Origin: CAZRXG01 sp964603985 | GTDB taxonomy: Bacteria > Chloroflexota > Anaerolineae > Aggregatilineales > UBA3940 | Assembly: GCA_964603985.1 (NCBI GenBank) | Contig: CAZRXG010000012.1 | Span: 49,124 to 113,123 of the forward strand | Direction of reading: 5' to 3' | Length of the DNA stretch: 64,000 bases | In this document: one piece after another, positions 7,885 through 16,685 of the stretch | How the letters are laid out: each line of letters opens with the position of its first letter | Position numbering within the stretch: the stretch's first letter is position 1 | Notes under the pieces: generated by a model | The model's database searches: none | What the model saw: only the letters and a program-made list of their open reading frames with translations | What the model was told of the DNA's origin: nothing | Position numbers and translations under genes: made by a program

Positions 7885-9060
7885 ATGCCCCCTACAGCAC
7901 CGTCAGCAGATGATGCCATCGTCCTCGATGATGCAGCCTGGGAGGAACTGGTCAGCCTGACCAACGGCGCTGCCGCCCAGTGTTACCAGTGTGGCGTCTG
8001 TACGGCCATCTGCCCCTGGGGATCGGTCAGGGATGAGGCGCTGTCCGTTCGCACGCTGATGCGGCAGGCCCAGCTTGGCATCCGCGAGGGGGGTGAGGGT
8101 GAGAACCTGTGGCTGTGTGCCACCTGCGCCCAGTGTGAAGCCTACTGCCCGCGCGGCGTCTCCATCACAGATGCCCTCCGCGGGCTGCGCTATCTGGCCT
8201 GGGAACGGCGGGCCGTCCCTGAGGGCCTCCCCACCCTGCTCTGGTCCATTCACTGGAACAACAACCCCTGGGAGCAGCCTCCGTCACAGCGAACAGGCTG
8301 GACAAAGAATCTCGACGTTCCGCTGTATGACCCGGCACAGCATGATCTCCTTTACTACGTGGGCTGCACCCCGTCCTACGACACGCGCGCGCAGAAGGTC
8401 GCGCTGGCCTTGACCCGCGTATTTCAGGCGGTTGGGGTGCCCTTCGGCATCCTCGGCGAGGACGAACCCTGTTGCGGTGAAGCCGTCCTGAACGTGGGGC
8501 ACAAGCCGTATTTCGAGGAGATTGCTCAACATACCGCCGAAGTCTTTCAGGAAAAGGGTGTCCGGCAGTTGGTGACGATCTCACCCCACTGCTATGACGT
8601 TTTCCAGAATCACTATCCACGTCCCGGCGGTGATTTCCAACCCACGCACTACACCCAACTCCTTTCCCGGCTCATAGATGCCGGGCGGCTCAAGTTTACG
8701 GGTTCGGTAGAGCGCAAAGCCGCATTCCACGACCCATGCACCCTCGCCCGGCACAACGCCGAAACCGAAGCCCCGCGCCGCGTGCTGGAGGCCATCCCCG
8801 GCATCGAGCTGGTCGAAATGGAGCACAATGGCGTCGACACGTTGTGCTGCGGGGGCGGCGGTGGCCGCATGTGGATGGAAACTGCCGCCGGGGAGCGCTT
8901 CTCCGATCTGCGGGTTGAGGAAGCCCTGACGACCGGCGTCGACGTGCTGGTCACAGCCTGCCCCTTCTGCATTGCCTGCCTTGAAGACAGCCTGAAGGCA
9001 CAGAAGATCAAGGACATCGTCGTCATGGATGTCGCCGAACTCGCCGCGCTGGCCCTGTAG
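7885..9060 (+). CDS. hdrD: HdrD/HdrCB-like (Fe-S)-binding protein with two CCG domains
   Basis: A 391-residue soluble iron-sulfur protein. The N-terminal HdrC-like part has CYQCGVCTAICPWG (about residue 33) and CATCAQCEAYCPRG (about 75). The C-terminal HdrB-like part has two CCG modules: CTPSYDTR...EPCCGEAV and HDPCTLARHN...TLCCGGGGGRMW, ending CPFCIACLED. In methanogens such modules hold the noncubane clusters that reduce disulfides; in bacteria the same fold passes electrons to ETF or quinone. ATG at 7885 is preferred over TTG at 7879 because GGAG lies 8 bases upstream of it. It directly follows hdrA, and no membrane-bound QmoC/HdrE gene follows, so the complex appears soluble. Confidence 0.85.
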   Translation: MPPTAPSADDAIVLDDAAWEELVSLTNGAAAQCYQCGVCTAICPWGSVRDEALSVRTLMRQAQLGIREGGEGENLWLCATCAQCEAYCPRGVSITDALRGLRYLAWERRAVPEGLPTLLWSIHWNNNPWEQPPSQRTGWTKNLDVPLYDPAQHDLLYYVGCTPSYDTRAQKVALALTRVFQAVGVPFGILGEDEPCCGEAVLNVGHKPYFEEIAQHTAEVFQEKGVRQLVTISPHCYDVFQNHYPRPGGDFQPTHYTQLLSRLIDAGRLKFTGSVERKAAFHDPCTLARHNAETEAPRRVLEAIPGIELVEMEHNGVDTLCCGGGGGRMWMETAAGERFSDLRVEEALTTGVDVLVTACPFCIACLEDSLKAQKIKDIVVMDVAELAALAL

Positions 9061-9099
9061 CCGTTTTGCGTCACAAGGCAAGAGGAGGTTTTATCTTAC

Positions 9100-10122
9100 A
9101 TGGTTGCATCGCTGTACGGTGTTGACGAAGCACAGGGGGCCGTCTGGGTCTTCCTCGAACAGGAAGGTGGCGTGCTGGAGGGCGTTTCGCTCGAACTGCT
9201 TTCGCAGGGGCGCAAACTCGCCGACCTGGCCGGCTGGCAACTGACCGGCCTGCTGCCGGGGCATGAGATCGCCGACCTGGCTGCCGAAGCCTTCGCCTAC
9301 GGCGCAGACGAAGTTGTCATTGCCGAGCACCCCCTGCTGGGCACTTTCACCATCGATGCGTATGCTCATGTGACGTTCCAGGCCATCATGCAGTACAAGC
9401 CCGGCATATTTCTGTTAGGCGCAACGCCCAACAGCCGCGATCTGGCCGGAAGGCTGGCCGTCCGGCTGAGAACGGGGTTGAACGCCGACTGCACCGATCT
9501 CCGCCTGGACACCGAAACGGGCAACCTGATCAGCGAGGTGACCGGCTTTGGCGGCGGCGTGCTGGCACTGCTTGAGTGCCGGGACCACCGCCCGCAGATG
9601 GCTACCGTCAGGCCGGGGGTCTTTCCCCTGGGGCAACCTGACCCCGACCGCCAGGGGACGGTCACCCGATTCCCCATCGAGCTGACCGAGGACATGATCC
9701 ACACCCATATCATCGAGAGGGTAGTGGGCGAAAGCCTCAACCTGACCCAGGTCCCCGTCCTCGTGGCGGGTGGCCGGGGGGTTGATGGCAACTTTGACAT
9801 GCTGCGCGAGCTGGCCGACCTGCTAGGCGGCGACGTGGGGGCGACACGCCCGCCGGTGGACGAGGGCCACGTCGAGCGCGAGCGACAGATCGGCCAGACG
9901 GGCGTGGTCTGCCGCCCCCGGATCGCCATCACCTGCGGCATCAGCGGCGCGTTTCACTTCGTCGTGGGCATCCAGGAGGCTGACATCGTGATCGCCATCA
10001 ACTCCGACCCCGATGCGCCGATCTTCGAGTTTGCCGATTACTGCATTGTCGGCGACGTGTTCGAGATCGTCCCGGCTTTAACTGCTGCCCTCCGCTCGGT
10101 TCGAGAGGTGCCCAATGTCTGA
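9100..10122 (+). CDS. etfA: Electron transfer flavoprotein alpha subunit
   Basis: A 340-residue ETF alpha subunit. The N-terminal domain contains the ETF fold segment ending ATPNSRDLAGRLAVRLRTGLNADCTDL, and the C-terminal FAD domain has VLVAGGRGV, LGGDVGATRPPVD, RQIGQTGVVCRPRIAITCGISGAFHF and AINSDPDAPIFEFADYCIVGDVFEIVPAL, the signature of EtfA. Start is ATG 9100 after AGGAGG (9083-9088). Alpha precedes beta here, the reverse of the common fixB/fixA order, and the two genes overlap by eight bases. ETF normally takes electrons from acyl-CoA dehydrogenases or from NADH; its place behind the Hdr genes points to electron exchange with them. Confidence 0.93.
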   Translation: MVASLYGVDEAQGAVWVFLEQEGGVLEGVSLELLSQGRKLADLAGWQLTGLLPGHEIADLAAEAFAYGADEVVIAEHPLLGTFTIDAYAHVTFQAIMQYKPGIFLLGATPNSRDLAGRLAVRLRTGLNADCTDLRLDTETGNLISEVTGFGGGVLALLECRDHRPQMATVRPGVFPLGQPDPDRQGTVTRFPIELTEDMIHTHIIERVVGESLNLTQVPVLVAGGRGVDGNFDMLRELADLLGGDVGATRPPVDEGHVERERQIGQTGVVCRPRIAITCGISGAFHFVVGIQEADIVIAINSDPDAPIFEFADYCIVGDVFEIVPALTAALRSVREVPNV

Positions 10123-10912
10123 GCTTCACAGCGTGGTGTGCGTCAAGGTTGTCCCCAAACCCGAAGAGATCCGCGTTGACCCGGAAACCCGGCGGCTGGA
10201 TCGGGCCGGAGCGCGTTCTGAGATCAACCCGCCGGACATGAACGCCATGGAGATGGCGCTCCGGTTGAAAGACCGCTACGGGGGGCGGATCAGCATCCTT
10301 TCAATGGGGCCGCCCTTCTTCGAGCCATATCTACGCGTGGCGCTGGCGATGGGGGCGGATCACGTCTACCTGCTTTCCGACCGCGCATTTGGCGGAGCCG
10401 ACACGCTGGCAACGACGTACACGCTGGCAGCGGGCATCCGGAAAATCGGGGATGTGAGGCTCATCTTCTGCGGGGAGGAGTCATCCGACGGCGCAACCGG
10501 CCAGGTCCCGCCCGGTCTTGCCGAGTGGTTGGCAACCGGCCAGATCACGCTGACCAGCGACGTAGACGTGGATCTGGCGCAAGGTGTGGTGCGCGGCCAT
10601 CGCGAGGTGAAAGGTGGATATGAGATCCTGGAGGTGCCGCTGCCGACCGTGATCTCGGTCAAGACGGCGTCAAATGAGCCCCGGTTTATGGATTACAACG
10701 TCAAACCGTGGGCGTTTGAGGAGGGGCGAGTCACCGTGTGGGGCAAAGCCGATCTCGACCTGGACGAAGCCTGCATCGGGGTGCCCGGCTCCCCGACGAC
10801 GGTGGCCGGGCTGGACCAGGCTCCAGGACGCGAGCGAAAGCACGTGCGCTTAGAAGAAACGCCGGAGGCAATCGCACACCAACTGGCAGCCCTGCTGGAT
10901 CGGTTTTCGTAG
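10115..10912 (+). CDS. etfB: Electron transfer flavoprotein beta subunit
   Basis: A 265-residue ETF beta subunit: VVCVKVVPKPEEIRVDPETRR at the start, NPPDMNAMEMALRLKDRYGG, ILSMGPPFFEPYLRVALAMGADHVYLLSDRAFGGADTLATTYTLAAGI, and the conserved GYEILEVPLPTVISVKTASNEPRF. It is the last gene of the operon and ends before a strong hairpin facing the convergent DUF4132 gene. Whether the nucleotide site binds AMP (ordinary ETF) or FAD (bifurcating ETF) cannot be settled by eye; the SDRAFGGADTLATTY stretch is the region to compare. Confidence 0.93.
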   Translation: MSELHSVVCVKVVPKPEEIRVDPETRRLDRAGARSEINPPDMNAMEMALRLKDRYGGRISILSMGPPFFEPYLRVALAMGADHVYLLSDRAFGGADTLATTYTLAAGIRKIGDVRLIFCGEESSDGATGQVPPGLAEWLATGQITLTSDVDVDLAQGVVRGHREVKGGYEILEVPLPTVISVKTASNEPRFMDYNVKPWAFEEGRVTVWGKADLDLDEACIGVPGSPTTVAGLDQAPGRERKHVRLEETPEAIAHQLAALLDRFS

Positions 10913-10933
10913 GGAATGCCCCGTTTCGCAGCC

Positions 10934-10970
10934 AGGCGGGAGTACAATCGGTTGCCCGGTACTCCCGCCT
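10934..10970. terminator. Bidirectional hairpin between convergent genes
   Basis: Arms AGGCGGGAGTAC (10934-10945) and GTACTCCCGCCT (10959-10970) are a perfect 12-bp inverted repeat with a 13-base loop between etfB and the oppositely oriented DUF4132 gene. There is no T-run on either side, so it may act as a roadblock/3'-end stabiliser shared by both transcripts. Confidence 0.5.
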
Positions 10971-10989
10971 GTGGCACATCCCCCAGGGA

Positions 10990-13900
10990 TCAGTATACGG
11001 CGAGCAGCTGCTCCAGAATAGTCGGATCTTTGATCTCGCTATCCCGCCCCAGCAGGATGACCTTCGAAACAACCTCCGCCGTCCTGGGATCATCGTCGGC
11101 AAAGGGCAGGAAGAGCCGCCCCCGGTGCTGCGAATGCACCGGGATGATGCAGACTGCGCCCCCAGGCTGCCGGTGGACCATAGCACTGCCCAGGTGAACC
11201 GAGTAGTTCCCCAGCTCCCCATCGATGAGCACGTGAGAGCGCTCGACGCGTGCATTGTCAATCTCGAGCAGTCGGCACATCTCGCGGACGAGCGCAGCCC
11301 GCATCTCGACGGTTGAGGCACTGGCCTCCGGGTCGACACCGCCCACGTGGGCCACGCTGACCACCAGATCAAGGTCGCGCATCGCCTCGCTGAAGACGCG
11401 CGGCGGGACTTCTTCCAGCGGCAGGGGTTTCCATTCACCACGCCGCGTAAAGTGGACGCCCTCCAGCGTTTCGCCCTCGACCTCTGCCGGGCTGAGGAAA
11501 CCTATCAACCCGCTGAGCCATACGGCAACACCGGCTTCGTGGAAGACACGACGCGCGCCCCCTTCAGGATGGATCACCCATCCCCGCTGTCCGAGCAACG
11601 CAGCCGCCTGTTTAGGCTGCACCTGATGACCGGCATAGCGCCGTGAGAGATCACCCTCCACCTTTTCCGTTTCGGTCAGCACGTAAAGCTCACGGAAGAC
11701 CTGCTTGAAGGGCTGGATACGCTCGGCCAGGAAACACTCGCGCTGCCACTCGTGCCACTCCCCGGAGAGCAGCAGATCGTGGGGATGGGCGATGCGCAGC
11801 TCCCCCCGCGTGCCGATCTTGACCCGGCTGGCATCGGGATACTGGAGCGCCTTGCCGCCGTCAACCGGATAGCCCATCGTTCCATCGCTGACGAATACCA
11901 GCTGCTCCAGCATGGGGGCCAGGATGGGATGCCCCATCAGGCTGCGCAGCTCTACTGCCGTGAACATGTCGCCGCGACACATCGCCTGCTCCAGCGATTT
12001 CCGCATGCGCGAAGTCTGCCGCTTGATGTCTTTTTTACGCCCTAACAGGTGCGCGATTGCTGGCTCCTTCTTGACCTTCGCCGGGACAGACTTCAAGCGT
12101 CTGCCCTGCCTATCAACCGAAATGGCCGGGTCGCCCCAGGCATCGATGGCTAGCGTCACCGTTACATCCTCGACGGTCGCGGTAAGCGAACCGTCCGCCA
12201 TGTCGGCATTGGCCTGCGCCTCCATGGCCCACTCAAGCCGGATAGGGTCGGCGTAACCTGCGGTTCGGGCCAGGTTCTGCATGGCGATCCCTACGGCTAA
12301 CTTCTCGTTCGTCCGGCGCATCGAGCCGTATTTCTTACCGGTTCGCAAGAATTCCTGGAGGCTCTCGTAACGTTCCAGGAGATCGGCTTCTCCATCAGCG
12401 CCTTCGGCGAGATGCAGCAGGCCCAGCGCCCGCACCGAATCCTGGTGGCGTTTCTTTGTGAAGCGATTGATCAGCGCCCGCTTATCAAGCCTGCCCAGCA
12501 TAGCGTCGGCAAACAGCGTGGCACGGGCATGCCCACGCCCGCCCGAAGCGTATTTGGCCGACTCGTACAGGATCGCCCATCGCTCCTCGCCGAGTGTCTC
12601 ATAAACCCGGTGAAACCACGCCACGTCAACCGCACCGTCGATCAGATCCTGCGCGGTAAGCGGCGTCCTCTCGGCCACTTCGGCGTTCCATAACTCGCGC
12701 ACCTCCCGATCAACACGCCAGTTGGAGTCTTTAGTGTGGGCGTGAATCCACCACACGGCTTCTTCCAGACCCTCCCAACCCAACGCGTGTTCGATGTAGC
12801 AGGCCCACTGAGGAGCGTAGACGGCCATGTCGATCAGCCGCCGGTCTGAGATCTTGACCTCGACCACCCTCCGGGCGAATTCTTCGACGGTATCCTTCTC
12901 AAGCGGCACCGTGACACGGATCAGATGGCTGAGCACCGTCTCCTTGCTCCATCCATCGTAGGACCAGCCCCGCACAAGATTGCCGCGCCCCAACGCCTGC
13001 ACCAGATTGAGCAGGGTGTCAATGCCGAACACGGCGCGGAGATGCCTGGCCGGTTCTGAAGCGGCGGTGGGCATCTCGCCTCTGGTGCATTCCACTTCGA
13101 CGATTCGCTGGCGGCAGCGGTTCACAATGGATTCGAGGCCGGGGTAGCGGGCAAACCGAGAATCAGGCTTACGCCCGGTCAAGTTTCCCAGCTCGCCGAA
13201 ACCTGCTCCATACTGCATACCGATCTGCCAACCGGCGGCAGAACGCGGGCCAAGCAGGTGATCGATCAGGTCGGCTTCGGTCGCCGCACCGGCCTTGAAC
13301 GCGCCAAGCACTTCGCCTAAGAGCGGGCGGAAGCGCGGCGCGTCCACGCCGGGCACATCCACCCAGCGCAGCAAACGCCACAGACGCGCGCGATGCTCGC
13401 TACTCCACCCCGACGGGCACAGCTGCCGGTACTCGCGCGCCAGGCCAAGCCAGGCCATCACCACTTGGTTGGAACGCCACCACAGGTCAGGTGGTAGGTC
13501 GCGGTAGTAATACGCCGGTGGTTTCTTGGCCAGTCGACCGAGGTCACTCTTCGGGATCAGGGCGACCGAGGTTTCGACGGCGTCGAGAAGAAAGTCGCCA
13601 GCGCCAACAGGGGGATGCAGCCGCAGCAGCCACCTGACAACCTGCCTGACCAGGTGGAGATATTTGAGCTGCCCGTCCCAATCCCCGCCGTTCAGCACGA
13701 CCCCGGCCACCTTTTTGGCGGAAGGATCTTCAATCTGCCGGTTGTCGCCCGGCAGAGGCGTCAGGGCAAGCGCACGCACCAATTCCAGCCCATCCTTGTC
13801 TCGCAACTTAGCCGGGCGGTTATGCCACCAGTCTTCCCACACTTCACGCAGGGGCAGCCGGGCAACATCCTCCTCGACGGGCATCTGCAGGTTGGGCTGG

Positions 13901-15957
13901 AGGTGATACCAGGGCAGATTGCCCAGCAGTTCCTCTTTTTGAACTGACCATTGGTGATAAGTCACCGGGGTCCGGCTGTACTGCCGGGCGAGCGCGTCGA
14001 GGGATTGCACGCACTCAATCGCAGCCCTGGTGATATAAGGCCGTTTTCTGGGTTTAGGCCGCACCGGCGGCGTCTGCTCGGCAGGGTTCAGCAGTCCCAG
14101 TGCGTCGTCGAGCACGGCGACCTTCTCAGGCTCTCGTAAGATAACGTCGAGCAGGGTCTCTTCGTCGTTGGTCAGGCGCGTTCTTGCCGCCCTGTAAGCC
14201 CCGGCCCGCGCGCAGCACACCTCAGGCTGGCGGCCATCATCGCTCATCAGCCGCAGCAGCTCAAGCCCCGCCAGGCGGTTCATCACGTTGGAGGCTTCCA
14301 GAAGCCGGTTGACGCTCGCCAGCACCTCCTTACCCTTCCGATTGAGCAGCAAGGATAGCACCGCCCGCCGCAGGTCTCCGGCCTTGCGGTGCAGCAGCCC
14401 TTCGAGTTTGATTGCTTCCTGCCCGGTGATGGATAATCCCGCAATCCCCTGAAGCGCCCGTTCCCGCACCCAGTTGCTGCGGTCACCCAGCAGGGCGAAC
14501 AGAGCCTCGCGAACCTCCGCGTCCTTCTTGCCGGTTTCACCAAGGGCCTTTGCCACGAATCCCCGCCCGTTGACGCTCATCAACCCAAGATAGGGGATCA
14601 AACGCCTGGGCGACCGCCCTCCCAGACAGCTTACCAGTTGGTCGGCAACCGACTCGCGGTTGAGGCCAAACACCATCCACGGCCAAATAATGGGCTTGAA
14701 AGTCTTCGTCTTGGTGGTAAGGCGGGAAAGCAGGGCTTCAAGGTGCTCGAAAAGGTCCGTCCCGGCCAGCACGCTTTCCCCGGCCCCGTGATAAACAGAC
14801 AGGCAAGACAGCACACGTGCCACAATTCGAAGGTCTTCGTCGGCCAGGAGCGGCAGCAATATTCGTTGGGTCTCAGGTAGGCCAAGCTGCCCCAGCAGAT
14901 GGACTGCCGCGAACCGCTTTTCGGCGCTGGCGTCGGCCAGCAGTCCAGATGCGGTCTTTATCGCGCCGACAGCATCCTCGGTGGCCAGCACCCAGAGGGC
15001 CATGTAAACCGCTTCGGCGTCCTCGCCCTCAAGCGCCTGCTCCACAGCCTGCGGGTATTCAAGGAAATCGGCAAGCCGTTCGAGAAAGGTGCGAACGGTG
15101 CGAACATCCTCGACTTTCCAGCCCATACCAAACCAGACGTCAACGGCCCGCATCGCGGCACTGAAGCGCAGCAGATTCTGGTCGAGCATCACCCGCACCA
15201 AGCGGCGAAACGCCTCAGGATGGCACTCGTCGATGCTCTCAAGGATAACCTGGCGCAGACCTTCCTGGCGCTGCGCGGCAACCAGCAGCTTCTCGACGAA
15301 TTCCCAACCATCCGGGCGTGAAGCGATGAGCATCGCCCGGATCACGTGGCGGCCCATCGCCCCAATCTCGTGTTCGCCGTTAGCCGACGCCAGCAGAATA
15401 TCAAAGACCTCGTCCCCTGCCGGGTCACCGCTGTCAATCGCAGCGGCCAGGAGCACACCAAACTCGTGAGGTGCATGCAGCCTGGGGCTGCCATAGTACC
15501 GGTTCAGGTAGGCCGCCCATGCTGCAAACCAGGTGATGTCCTGCCGGTAGTGGGCCAGGAACTCAAACAGATTGACAAGCCACCGGCCACGCGCCAGTTG
15601 GGTGATCTCAGGGTTATCGGGAGCGCGGAAGGCTTTGCGCCGCCAGCCTATCTGATAGGGTGAACGCGTGATCTGAATCTGCCACGCGTCTTCTACGTAC
15701 TGCTCTATACCGGGAAAGAGCGTGGCAAAGAATCGCAGCCGGTCGGCCGGTTTCTGCCGATCCAGTATCCGGATCGCTTCGTCGAACTGTCTAAACCGGA
15801 CATCCCAGTACGGCCCGGCTTTCTCCTGCTTGAAAAGTAACTGCCCGGCCTTCCCTAGGTCACCACGCAGTTTCCCCAGGGCCTCTAAGCGTTCCTTGCG
15901 CTCATTCTCAAGATGATACTCTTTGAGCATTTGTTGGGCTTGTTCAGGGTTGAGCAT
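10990..15957 (-). CDS. Giant HEAT-repeat DUF4132 (MolR-like) protein
   Basis: A 1655-residue protein without signal peptide or membrane segments. The first ~600 residues are alpha-helical repeats of HEAT type (for example KRFAAVHLLGQLGLPETQRIL, REALFALLGDRSNWVRERAL). The segment around residues 1230-1400 has the DUF4132 pattern (WGDPAISVDRQGRRLKSVP... then MCRGDMFTAVELRSLMGHPILAPMLEQLVF), and the C-terminal 110 residues (IDGELGNYSVHLGSAMVH... LPFADDDPRTAEVVSKVILL) match the end domain of MolR/YehI-type proteins. The family's biochemical role is unknown. ATG at 15957 is chosen because it lies one base after the stop of the upstream partner gene; three in-frame GGT/TGG codons upstream would overlap that gene. 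The pair forms a two-gene cassette. Confidence 0.8.
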   Translation of the reverse strand: MLNPEQAQQMLKEYHLENERKERLEALGKLRGDLGKAGQLLFKQEKAGPYWDVRFRQFDEAIRILDRQKPADRLRFFATLFPGIEQYVEDAWQIQITRSPYQIGWRRKAFRAPDNPEITQLARGRWLVNLFEFLAHYRQDITWFAAWAAYLNRYYGSPRLHAPHEFGVLLAAAIDSGDPAGDEVFDILLASANGEHEIGAMGRHVIRAMLIASRPDGWEFVEKLLVAAQRQEGLRQVILESIDECHPEAFRRLVRVMLDQNLLRFSAAMRAVDVWFGMGWKVEDVRTVRTFLERLADFLEYPQAVEQALEGEDAEAVYMALWVLATEDAVGAIKTASGLLADASAEKRFAAVHLLGQLGLPETQRILLPLLADEDLRIVARVLSCLSVYHGAGESVLAGTDLFEHLEALLSRLTTKTKTFKPIIWPWMVFGLNRESVADQLVSCLGGRSPRRLIPYLGLMSVNGRGFVAKALGETGKKDAEVREALFALLGDRSNWVRERALQGIAGLSITGQEAIKLEGLLHRKAGDLRRAVLSLLLNRKGKEVLASVNRLLEASNVMNRLAGLELLRLMSDDGRQPEVCCARAGAYRAARTRLTNDEETLLDVILREPEKVAVLDDALGLLNPAEQTPPVRPKPRKRPYITRAAIECVQSLDALARQYSRTPVTYHQWSVQKEELLGNLPWYHLQPNLQMPVEEDVARLPLREVWEDWWHNRPAKLRDKDGLELVRALALTPLPGDNRQIEDPSAKKVAGVVLNGGDWDGQLKYLHLVRQVVRWLLRLHPPVGAGDFLLDAVETSVALIPKSDLGRLAKKPPAYYYRDLPPDLWWRSNQVVMAWLGLAREYRQLCPSGWSSEHRARLWRLLRWVDVPGVDAPRFRPLLGEVLGAFKAGAATEADLIDHLLGPRSAAGWQIGMQYGAGFGELGNLTGRKPDSRFARYPGLESIVNRCRQRIVEVECTRGEMPTAASEPARHLRAVFGIDTLLNLVQALGRGNLVRGWSYDGWSKETVLSHLIRVTVPLEKDTVEEFARRVVEVKISDRRLIDMAVYAPQWACYIEHALGWEGLEEAVWWIHAHTKDSNWRVDREVRELWNAEVAERTPLTAQDLIDGAVDVAWFHRVYETLGEERWAILYESAKYASGGRGHARATLFADAMLGRLDKRALINRFTKKRHQDSVRALGLLHLAEGADGEADLLERYESLQEFLRTGKKYGSMRRTNEKLAVGIAMQNLARTAGYADPIRLEWAMEAQANADMADGSLTATVEDVTVTLAIDAWGDPAISVDRQGRRLKSVPAKVKKEPAIAHLLGRKKDIKRQTSRMRKSLEQAMCRGDMFTAVELRSLMGHPILAPMLEQLVFVSDGTMGYPVDGGKALQYPDASRVKIGTRGELRIAHPHDLLLSGEWHEWQRECFLAERIQPFKQVFRELYVLTETEKVEGDLSRRYAGHQVQPKQAAALLGQRGWVIHPEGGARRVFHEAGVAVWLSGLIGFLSPAEVEGETLEGVHFTRRGEWKPLPLEEVPPRVFSEAMRDLDLVVSVAHVGGVDPEASASTVEMRAALVREMCRLLEIDNARVERSHVLIDGELGNYSVHLGSAMVHRQPGGAVCIIPVHSQHRGRLFLPFADDDPRTAEVVSKVILLGRDSEIKDPTILEQLLAVY

Positions 15958-15958
15958 C

Positions 15959-16396
15959 TTAACCTCCCACCAGAGCAACCAGCCGCAGATACAGAACGTG
16001 ACTGTCCGGTTTCAGGTAGATCACATCGTCCAGGCCGGAATACTGCTGGTCATCGACGAAAACAAAGTACACACCATCCTCAAAGGCCTGGAGTGCAGTG
16101 GCAATAGCGCCGCCAAGGTCGACTTCTTGTTGGAGGTCCCGCCCGCCCATGTCGACCTTACCTCGCTGGACGCCTTCCCGGATTTCACCCCGCGATAGGA
16201 AACGCTCCAACCGGCGCTGTTCCTGACGTTCGCGGAAGGCCTTGACCTCCTCAGAGACGGTCCACGTGATCAGGTCACGCAGTGTGGTCCGCCCGGACGA
16301 AGTTCCGTCCACCGGCGGCATTGGAATTGACCAGTCGCTGAAGATTGTTTTTTCCCGTCCTGCTACTTTCGCCTCAACCGTGATTGTTCCTGACAT
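15959..16396 (-). CDS. Small conserved-looking partner of the DUF4132 protein
   Basis: A 145-residue soluble protein that I do not recognise. It starts with a beta-rich stretch (SGTITVEAKVAGREKTIFSDW), continues with TLRDLITWTVSEEVKAFRERQEQRRLERFLS (helical, charged) and ends VYFVFVDDQQYSGLDDVIYLKPDSHVLYLRLVALVGG. The stop is separated from the DUF4132 start by one base, so the two products are almost certainly made together and may interact. Two ATGs six bases apart are possible: 16396 has AGGAG at nine bases, 16402 only at three, so 16396 is preferred. A dedicated promoter and dyad lie just upstream. Confidence 0.65.
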   Translation of the reverse strand: MSGTITVEAKVAGREKTIFSDWSIPMPPVDGTSSGRTTLRDLITWTVSEEVKAFRERQEQRRLERFLSRGEIREGVQRGKVDMGGRDLQQEVDLGGAIATALQAFEDGVYFVFVDDQQYSGLDDVIYLKPDSHVLYLRLVALVGG

Positions 16397-16441
16397 CGCC
16401 ATCGGCTCCTGTATAGGGGGACTTTTTACTAAACTACCCCC

Positions 16442-16475
16442 AATATAGCATACTCATGTGACATGTTGTGTCACA
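16442..16475 (-). promoter_or_regulatory. Promoter and palindromic operator of the DUF4132 cassette
   Basis: On the minus strand TGCTATATT (16450-16442) is an extended -10 element about 40 bases before the first gene. Upstream, TGTGACA (16457-16463), five bases, TGTCACA (16469-16475) form a perfect 7+7 dyad that covers the -35 position, so a dimeric repressor bound there would block the polymerase. The -10 resembles that before the kor operon (TGCTATAGA). Confidence 0.45.
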
Positions 16476-16685
16476 ATGAGGGACGCGCGCTGAGGCTTGA
16501 GGCAATCCCGTCACTGCCCCGCCTGGCCCGTCCTTCTTTTCTCTTGATGCACGCGTTGATACTGAACACCACAGGCGCAAAGGGTCGTGGACGTTGGAGA
16601 GTGGTGACACACTCGATGGGGGGAGTGTTCTACCTGGCTTCAAGGTGCAGGTAGCCGATCTGTTCCCTGGCTCGTAGGGACGGGA

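Noticed and set aside
10934..10970. Hairpin as a transposon inverted-repeat end
   Set aside because: A single local stem between convergent genes, no target duplication or transposase; a transcription boundary is simpler.
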